Assembly (NCBI GenBank): GCA_963773835.1
Contig: CAVZCQ010000006.1
Span: 69,109 to 133,108 of the forward strand
Origin: JOPF136 sp963773835
Lineage (GTDB): Bacteria; Acidobacteriota; Terriglobia; Acidiferrales; UBA7541
Reading direction: 5' to 3'
Length of the DNA stretch: 64,000 nt
Shown here piece after piece: positions 1 through 9,500 of this stretch; position 1 is the stretch's first letter, and the number at the start of each line of letters is the position of its first letter. A program made the translations under genes and the position numbers. The notes beneath the pieces are model-generated. The model saw only the letters and a program-made list of their open reading frames with translations, made no database searches and was not told the origin of the DNA.

Positions 1-216
1 CCCTCCCCAGAAGAAATCTCAATCTGTGACGCGTTGGCACGTTTCTGCCCGGGCCTGGATCAGGGGAAGATTCTCCAACGCCTTCGGGAAGACGAGGCTC
101 GCCGCCGGGAGCGGGTGGATGAGCTACGGAGGCAGGTGATTGCCGGAACCTACCACGTTTCGCCCCGTGCGGTCGCAGCCGCAATCCTGCTGGAAGGCGA
201 TCTGCTGGTCCAATAG
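1..216 (+). CDS. flgM: FlgM-like anti-sigma-28 factor, 5' end outside the window
   Basis: The frame is open to the left edge, so this is the C-terminal part of a longer protein; a TTG at 34 is possible as a start but nothing supports it over an upstream one. The visible part is a basic helix followed by RVDELRRQVIAGTYHVSP and then a hydrophobic helix, which matches the FlgM C-terminal signature (helix, GTY-V-P, helix). FlgM binds and inhibits the flagellar sigma factor FliA in the cytoplasm until the hook is built. Flagellar genes would be expected just left of the window. I am fairly sure of the family, less sure of the flagellar role, because the N-terminus and neighbours are missing. Confidence 0.7.
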   Translation, partial: PSPEEISICDALARFCPGLDQGKILQRLREDEARRRERVDELRRQVIAGTYHVSPRAVAAAILLEGDLLVQ

Positions 217-531
217 GGCGACAGCGCGTGGAGCGGGCGCATCCAACCGTGCATTGCTGGTGGTCAACGGCGAGCGCCCTCGGCACACGCGAAGGCGCCT
301 GCCAAACCGCCTTGACACTCTGGGAGCGGGTTGCTAGCTTTGCCTCTGGCGTGGTCACAATTCCTTGGGTGGATGGCCCTCGAACCGGCGCCCGGTACGA
401 CGGTCCCAGCAGTATTCCGTGAGAAAGTTGCGCGACCTCTCTGTCTCCCGCCCGGCCTGTGCTGTCGTCATGGTTGAGGAATGCGGCTGCCCCGCCGCCA
501 ATCGGAGCCATTGCGGGGCAAGGGGAACTCG
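217..531. other. Intergenic leader region upstream of the giant IPT protein gene
   Basis: No convincing gene. It holds a good sigma-70-like promoter at 312-340 and a putative long (about 185 nt) 5' leader. An in-frame ATG at 481 would add 17 residues before the signal peptide, but the ATG at 532 is the better start. Confidence 0.5.
312..340 (+). promoter_or_regulatory. Putative sigma-70 promoter, TTGACA-N17-TAGCTT
   Basis: A perfect -35 (TTGACA, 312-317) and -10 TAGCTT (335-340) are separated by exactly 17 bases and face the giant surface-protein gene. The same -10 with a near-identical -35 (TTGACG) and the same spacing precedes the large lipoprotein gene on the other strand. Found by eye only. 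Confidence 0.45.
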
Positions 532-3500
532 ATGAGACGCACCTGTTCGATGGTCTTTCCTCTTGCCGTAGCCGGCATGCTCTTCTACGGCTGCCTCTTC
601 TCCCCGCCGCTCCGCGCGCAGACCTCAGGTAAAACGCCCGCGGCCGGGTCGTCCGGCGCGCAGGACGCGGAGACCGCCTCCGGGCGGCGTAAGGAACCCG
701 ACGAAGTTAGCCGCCGGCAGGAATGGTTCTACCACCAGCGGCGCTACCCACTCGCTCGCATCCCAGCCGGCGCGCGGCAGCAGGCCCTGCAGCAGCGCGA
801 GGCCAGCCGCAGGGAGCAGGTCAATCGGGGAATGATAGCCGGAAACCAGAACCCGGACCCGCCAATCATCTTCAATCCCTGGACGGCCATCGGGCCGCAG
901 CCCACGGCGGCGAACGGATTCGACTTCCTGCAGCAGATCACAAACACCTCGAACATCACCGATTTTTCGGGACGGATCAACGCCATCGCCGTGGATCCGA
1001 AGAACAACAACATCGTGTATCTCGGCGGCGCGGATGGAGGTCTGTGGAAGTCCACAGATGCCGGGGCGCATTGGTTGCCGCTCACGGACGCTCAGGCCTC
1101 GCTGGCCATGGGCGCCATCGCAATCGACCCGGGAAGTTGCGGCGGGGCCTCCTGCACGACGATCTACGCGGGCACAGGCGAGGCAAACTTTGCGGGAGAC
1201 AGTTACTTCGGCGCGGGGGTTCTGAAATCCATCGATGGAGGGATGACCTTCACGCAACTGGGCGCCACCGCGGGCTCGGTCACTTTCCTTAGCGCCGTGA
1301 TCCCGACCAGCTTCGTGGGGCCGTTCGACAGCCAGACGGGCGGCGCCTTCTTCAGCGACATCGTAGTGAACCCGACGAACTCGCTCCAACTGCTCGCCAG
1401 CGTGGACTTCGGAGCAGAGACCAAAGCTTCAGGGATCTTCTGTTCGGACAACGGCGGGATGAACTGGAAGCAGGTGGTGGCTGGAGCGGCAGGCACCGCG
1501 GTGGTGATCGCTGCGGACGGCAAAACCGCTTTCGGGGCATTGGGCGATCCCGGGGGCCTGGCCGCAAACGGGATTTATCGATCCACGACTGCCAACAACA
1601 CATGCGCGACCCAGACCTGGACGCTGCTGAACGCGGCTCCACTGCCCTCGGGAACGGCCGCGGGCCGGATCTCGCTCGGGCTGGCTCCGAGCATCGCAAC
1701 CAGCCCCTTCACGCTTTACGCAGCCATCGCGAATCCCTTGAATCAGTCGAGCACCTTTCTGGATGTTTTCAAATCGGCGAACACCGGCACGACATGGAGC
1801 GCGACGCATGCGCCGGACATCTGCCAGATGCAGTGCTTCTACGACATGGTAATCAAGGTGCACCCGAACAACTCGAGCGTGGTGTTCCTCGGCGGCTCGG
1901 CAGTCACCAACAGCAACAAAATGGATATATTCCTCCTGCGCTCGACCAACGGGGGTGGTACGTGGGACGCCGGCAACCTCACTACTGACATAGCCTTCGA
2001 CGGCACCAACGAAATCCACGTGGACCAGCACGCCATCGCTTTTTCGCCGCCGACGCCCGGCGCAGGAAGCTACACCATGTATGTGGGGAACGATGGTGGC
2101 GCCTGGGACACGCCCATGACCTGCAACACCATCAACCCCGGGACCTGCTCCACGGTAGCCTGGACGGATTTGAACTTGACGCTGTCGCTCTCCCAGCACT
2201 ATGCCGGAGTCTCGATGCACCCGGCCAGCCAACTGGTGGTTATGGGCGGATTCCAGGACAACGGCTCGCAGAAATACGACGCCGGGACGTTCCCCGGCTC
2301 GACCGCCTGGACCATGATCAACGGTTCCGATGGGGGAGCCACGTACATTGACCGTGGAGTTCCCAGCACGGTCTATGCCACCACGGAATTCATTCCCAAC
2401 TTTTCCTTCATCACGAAATCGGTGACCAACGGCGACCTGGACTCGACGAACGCGATCACGTTTTCGCAAGCCACGAACGGGATCGACGCCAACGGCACCG
2501 GCTCGGACTATTCCGAATTCATCCCGCAGCTCGCCAGCGACCCCACGCCGGGGAATAACCGGGTGCTTTACTATCCCACCTGCAATCTGTACCAGTCGCG
2601 GGATGGCGCGGGGAACTGGACGGCTATGACCGCCGCTTCGCTTTGTGCGGCCGGGCTGGCGGACTATACGACGATTGCTCCCGCGGCCGACGGAAATACC
2701 GTGTACGCCGGAGACAGTAATGGCGGCGTGCACGTAACCACGAATGCGATTCGCGCGGCCAACGCGGCGTGGACGAACGTAACGAAAGCGCCGCTTCCGG
2801 GCCGCTTTATCACCAAAATCGCCGTGTCGCCCACGAACCCGCAATTCGCTCTGGTAGCCTATTCCGGTTTTTGTGGCTTCAACGCCGGCGACAACGTGGG
2901 GCACGTGTTCGAGACCGCGAATGGCGGCACGAGTTGGACGGACATCAGCGGCGGCTGCAATGGGGTTGTCGGCCAGGCCCTGCCCAACACGCCTGTGAAC
3001 GACATCGTGATCGACCCGGCGGACAACACGAACCAGACCTTTTATGTGGCCACGGACGTGGGCGTGTTTATCACCTCGAATGGCGGGGGCGTATGGCTGC
3101 AACTCGACCAGCAGCCCCGGACGCTGCCGGACGGCGTGGTGCTTTCCCTCACGCTGCGGAATGAATCGCGGACGCTGGTGGCCGGGCTGCACGGGCGGGG
3201 CGCCTGGGCGATGCAGTTGCAGTCGTTCATGCCGGCGTACGGGCTGGCCTCGCTTACGCCGGTGTTTGCAGCGCAGGGCAGCGCGGCAGACGTGATGCTG
3301 ACGGCGAACGGAGAGGGGTTTGTGTCGGGCGACACAGTGCAATTCAACGGCGTGGGGCTGGTGACGACTTTCGTTTCGCCAACGAAACTGACGGCGACAA
3401 TCCCGGCGGCAATGCTGGCGAACCGGGGCACCGCCTCGATCACCGTCTTTGATGCGACGAACATGTCGAGTAATGCCCTGCCCTTCAGCGTGGTGCTTAT

Positions 3501-6500
3501 CTACAGCGCCGCGGCGGCGGCGCCGCCGAACGACCTGTTTATGAACGCCATCGCCGTCCCCGCGAGCATGACCTCGTTCACGGATATCCAGAACACCTTT
3601 GCCGCCACGATGACCCCGACCGACCCGAATCCCAGTAGCGTCAACGGCTGCATTCTCATGGGTGCGAATATTCCGCCACCGGCCAGCAACGGCGCGGCCA
3701 ACAGCATCTGGTATTCCTACACCCCGACGACGAACGCGATGGTCGAGGCCGATACCGTCGGCAGCACCGTGCCGTTAAATAACCAGGGCCTGTTCGGGAC
3801 CGCGGATACGATCCTCGAGGTGGTCACCGGATCGCCGGTAGCCTTCACCGCAGTGGCGTGCAACGACGACATCGTCTCCGGAAACTTCATCACCTCAGAG
3901 GTCAAGTTCTTGGCCGCGGCAAATACGACGTACTTCTTTATGGTGTCGCAGTATGAGGGTGTGGGCGGGATCACGGTGTTCAACCTGAACGCCACGCCCA
4001 TGCCCACGTTGACGTCTATCACGCCGAACAGTGGATTGACCGGAAGTTCCTTCATGGTCACCCTCATGGGCTCAGGCTTCACCGCTCCTGTCACGCTCAA
4101 CTTCAATGGCACGGGAGGTTCGTTCTCCAACGTGCAGGTGGTCAGCAGCACGATGATTACGGCCACGCTTACCCTCGCGTCGGGCTTGATGACGGCGACC
4201 GATACGGTCTCGGTGACGAACAGCGAGGCTACCAGCAATACGGTGAACTTCCAGGTCACCAACGGTCCGCCCACGCTGACTTCCATTGCGCCCTCCATGG
4301 GCGCGCAGGGCGCAGCGATTCCTGTAACCCTCACCGGAACCAATTTCGACAATTCGAGCGCCATTGTGTTCGGCGGGACGGGAATCACGTCGTCGACTCC
4401 GGTAGTGGTGAACAGCACCCAGATCACCGCCACGTTCACCATCTCCGGCACCGCCGCGACGCAAACCGTGATGGTCACCACCATGGCCGGAATGAGCGGG
4501 ACGGTGCAGTTCACTGTGAATCCGGCGCCGACCATCTCCTCGATCAGCCCCGCCACGGGCGGCCAGAACAGCGCCATCACGGTAACCATCATCGGCACCA
4601 ATTTCTTCTCTCCCGCCACCGTGACCGTGAGCGGAACGGGCGTGACGGTGACCAATGCGACGGTAACTAGCCCGACGACCATTACGGCCACGTTTACCAT
4701 CGCCTCGAACGCCACGATCTCCGGGCGCACGGTTTCCGTCACCACGGACGGATTCACCGTCAACAGCCCCACCATGTTTACCGTCACTGCGCCGGTGCCG
4801 ACCTTGAATTCCATCAGTCCGGCGAGCGGAGTCCTCGGGGTAGGCGGCGCCACGCAGATGGAATCAGTAACCCTCACGGGTTCCAACTTCGTCGCCCCGG
4901 TCACGATCAACTTCAGCGGCACGGGCATCACGGCGACGAGCGTCACGCTGCAGAGCAGCACTACCATCACCGCAGTTTTCAATATTGCCCCGACCACCGC
5001 GCTGGGGACGCAGAATGTGACGGTGACGGCCGGAGGCCAGACCTCGGGGAGCCAGACGTTTACGGTCGCCTCGCCGCCCACGCTCACTTCGATCAGCCCG
5101 ACGAGCGGGGTAGTGGGTACCAGCGTTCCCGTCACGCTCACGGGGACAAACTTCTTCAGCCCGGCCACGATCAACTTTAGCGGGACGGGAATCACCGCAA
5201 ACAGCGTGACGGTGACCAGCGGGACCACGATCACCGCGACGTTTGTCATCGCGGCGAATGCGCCCCTGGGCGGCCAGACGATCTCTGTGACCACGAGCGG
5301 CGTGACCACTTCCTCCATGGCCGTGCAGTTCACCGTGAATCCCCCGGCGCCCACGCTGACCAGCTTGAGCTTGCCGATGGGCGCTCAGGGCGCGGCTTCG
5401 ATCAGCGAAACGCTGACAGGGACGAATTTCCAAACCGGCGCCGGGAACACAACCATCAGTTTCAGTGGGACGGGCATCACGGCGTCGAACATCAACGTGA
5501 CCAGTTCGACCTCGCTCACGGCCACCTTTATGGTCGCTGCGGGCGCCTCACCGGGCGCTCAGACCGTGTTCGTGACCACCGCCGGTGGCGCTTCGGCAAA
5601 CATGACCACTTTCACCGTGGAAGCTGCTCCGACATTGACGATGCTCAGCCAGACCACGGGCGTTCAGGGCACTACCACCTCCACGATCACGCTGACGGGG
5701 ATGAACTTCTTCAGCCCGGCCTCGATTTCCTTCAGCGGGAGCGGCATCACGGCCAACAGCGTCACCGTGACCAGCACGACCACGATTACGGCAACCTTTA
5801 CGATTGCCGCCAATGCTCCGCTCGGCCCGCAAACCGTCTTCGTCACCACTGACGGCGTGACCACTTCCAACGTGGTGCAGTTCACCGTCAATCCTCCAGT
5901 GCCAACGCTCACATCGCTGAGCGTCACGATGGGCGCTCAGGGCGGGACCGTGAATGAGACGCTGACAGGAACGAATTTTGTGTCCGGAGCCACGATCCAG
6001 TTCAGCGGCTCGGGCATCACCGCGTCCAACGTGGTGGTCGTGAGCGCGACGAGCATTACGGCCACGTTTACGATTTTGGGCACAGCCACGCCGGGGGCGC
6101 AAAACGTGACGGTGATGACCTCGGGCGGCACTTCGGGGAGCAAACCGTTCACGGTGGAAAGTGCGCCCAGCCTCACCTCGCTCAGCCAGACCATGGGCGC
6201 GCAGGGAACCACCACCGGCACGATTACGCTCACGGGCATGAATTTCTTCAGCCCGGCTTCGATTTCTTTCAGCGCCTCCGGCATCACGGCCAACAGCGTG
6301 ACGGTGACGAGCGGGACCACGATTACGGCGACCTTCACGATCGCGGCGGGCGCGACGCTGGGGCCGCAGACCGTCTTTGTGACCACCGACGGCGTGACCA
6401 CGGCCAATGTGGTGCAGTTTACCGTTGAAGCGCCCCCAACACTGGGCATGATCAGCCCGGCGGGCGGCGATCAGGGCGCGGCCGTGCCGGTGACGCTCAC

Positions 6501-9500
6501 CGGGACCAACTTCTTCTCTCCCGCCATGGTGGCCGTGAGCGGGACCGGCGTAACCGTGAGCAATGTGGTGGTGATGAATTCGACGACCATCACGGCAACG
6601 TTCACCATCGCCGCGAATGCCACCCTTTCCTCCCGGACGGTCTCGGTCACCTCGGACGGAGTGACCACCGGGACGGTGATGTTTGGCGTGAACCCGCCGG
6701 CGCCCACGCTCACGGCGCTGAGCGTCACGATGGGGGCACAGGGCGCGGTGATCAATGAAACGCTCACGGGGACGAACTTCGTCACCGGAGCCGGGAACAC
6801 GACCATCAGTTTCAGCGGCGCGGGCGTCACGCCATCGAACATCAACGTGACCAGCGCGACCTCGCTCACGGCCACGTTTACCGTCGCTGCGGGCGCTTCG
6901 CCGGGCGCTCAGACGGTGTTTGTGACGACCTCGGGCGGCACGTCCACCAACATGACCACGTTCACCGTCGAGGCTGCTCCTACGCTGACCATGCTGAGCG
7001 TGACCGCCGGCGATGAAGGCACCACCACCGGCACGATTACTCTCACGGGCGCCAATTTCTTCACTCCGGCCAGCATCACGTTCAGCGGAACTGGAATCAC
7101 AGCCAACAGCGTGACGGTAACGAGCCCGACCACGATTACGGCCACGTTCACGGTCGCGGCGAACGCGACGCTGGGTGCCCAGACCGTGTTCGTGACCACC
7201 GACGGCGTGACCACTTCCAACGTGGTGCAGTTCACCGTCAACCCGCCTGCGCCCACCCTCACCGCGCTCAGCACCACGATGGGAGCCCAGGGCGCGGTGA
7301 TCATGGAAACCCTGACCGGGACGAACTTCCAGATGGGCGCCGGGACCACCACCATCAGCTTCAGCGGGGCGGGGATCGTAGCGTCGAATATCAACGTGAC
7401 CAGCGCGACCTCGCTCACCGCCACCTTTACGGTCGCTGCCAACGCCGCGGCGGGCGCTCAGACCGTGTTCGTGACCACCGCGGGCGGCAAATCGGCCAAC
7501 ATGACCACCTTCACGGTCAACGCCGCGCCCACGCTCACCATGCTCAGCCAGACCATGGGCGCCCAGGGCACCACCACCGGCAGCATCACGCTGACGGGCA
7601 CGAATTTCTTCACTCCGGCCAGCATTTCGTTCAGCGCCATGGGCATCACCGCGAACAACGTGACGGTGACGAGCGCGACCACGATTACGGCGACCTTCAC
7701 GATCGCGGCGGGCGCGACGCTGGGGCCGCAGACCGTCTTTGTGACCACCGACGGCGTGACCACGGCCAACGTGGTGACCTTTACCGTGGACGCTCCGCCT
7801 ACGGTGACCATGATCAGCCCGGCCATGGGGGGCCAGAACACGGCGACCAACGTGACCATCACCGGAACCAACTTCTTCTCTCCCGCGGTGGTCAATATCA
7901 CCGGAACGGGAGTCACGGTGAGCAGCGTGATGGTGACGAGCCCGACGACCATCACCGCGACGTTTACCATCGCTTCCGGCGCTACGCTTTCCGGACGAAC
8001 CGTAACGGTGATGACCAACGGGGCCACCACGGCCACGGGAGTCACGTTTACCGTAATTCCGCCCGTTCCCAACATCACCATGCTCAGCCCGACGATTGGG
8101 GCGCAGGGCACCACCGTCAACCTCACGATTACGGGCACGAATTTCCTGGTTGGAGCCGGCAACACGGTCAACTTCGGCGGCGCGGGCGTGACGGTGATGA
8201 ACACCAATGGCACGAGCGCGACCACGATCACGACGCAACTGGTGATCGCCGCCGGGGCCGCTCTGGGCGCTCAGAACATTTCGGTGACCACTTCCGGCGG
8301 AACCTCGAACAACTCTCCATTTACGGTGGAGGCGCCACCGACGCTGACCATGCTGAGCCAGACCAGCGGCAATCAGGGCACCACTACGCCCACGATTACG
8401 CTGACGGGCACCAATTTCTTCTCGCCGGCCACGATTTCGTTCAGCGGGACGGGGATCACGGCGAACAGCGTGATGGTGACCAGCACGACCACCATCACGG
8501 CGACGTTCACGATTGCGGCAAACGCAACGCTGGGTCCGCAGACCGTTTTCGTGACCACCGACGGGGTGACCACTTCCAACGTCGTCCAGTTCACCGTCAA
8601 TCCGCCCGTGCCCACCCTCACCCTGCTCAGCCAGACCCAGGGCGCCCAGGGAACTACCGTCAGCCTCACGCTGACGGGCGCCAACTTCATCATGGGCGCG
8701 ACGACGGTGAACTTCAGCGGCGCGGGCGTCACGGTCCAGAACACCATGGTCACCAGCGCCACCACCCTCACCACACAGTTTGTAATCGGCGCCGGGGCCG
8801 CGCTGGGCGCGCAGAACGTTTCGGTGACCACGGCGGGAGGCACTTCGGGGAACCAGACCTTCACGGTCGAAGCCCCGCCCACCCTCACCATGCTCAGTCT
8901 GACCACGGGCGTTCAGGGCACCACCACGTCCACGATTACGCTGACGGGAACGGGCTTCTTCACTCCGGCCACAATCAGCTTCAGCGGCACGGGCATCACC
9001 GCAAATAGCGTGACAGTGACCAGCACGACCACCATCACGGCCACATTCACGATCGCGGCCGGCGCCGCGCTGGGACCACAGACCGTCTTTGTGACCACCG
9101 ACGGGGTGACCACTTCCAACGTCGTGCAGTTCACCGTCAACCCGCCTGCGCCCACCCTCACCGCGCTCAGCACCACGATGGGAGCCCAGGGCGCGGTGAT
9201 CATGGAAACCCTGACCGGGACGAACTTCCAGATGGGCGCCGGGACCACCACCATCAGCTTCAGCGGGGCGGGGATCGTAGCGTCGAATATCAACGTGACC
9301 AGCGCGACCTCGCTCACCGCCACGTTCACCATCGCTGCCAACGCCGCGGCGGGCGCTCAGACCGTGTTCGTGACCACCGCGGGCGGCAAATCGGCCAACA
9401 TGACGAATTTCACGGTCGAGGCCGCGCCCACGCTCACCTCGCTCAGCCAGACTATGGGCGCCCAGGGCACCACCACCGGCACCATCACGCTGACGGGCAC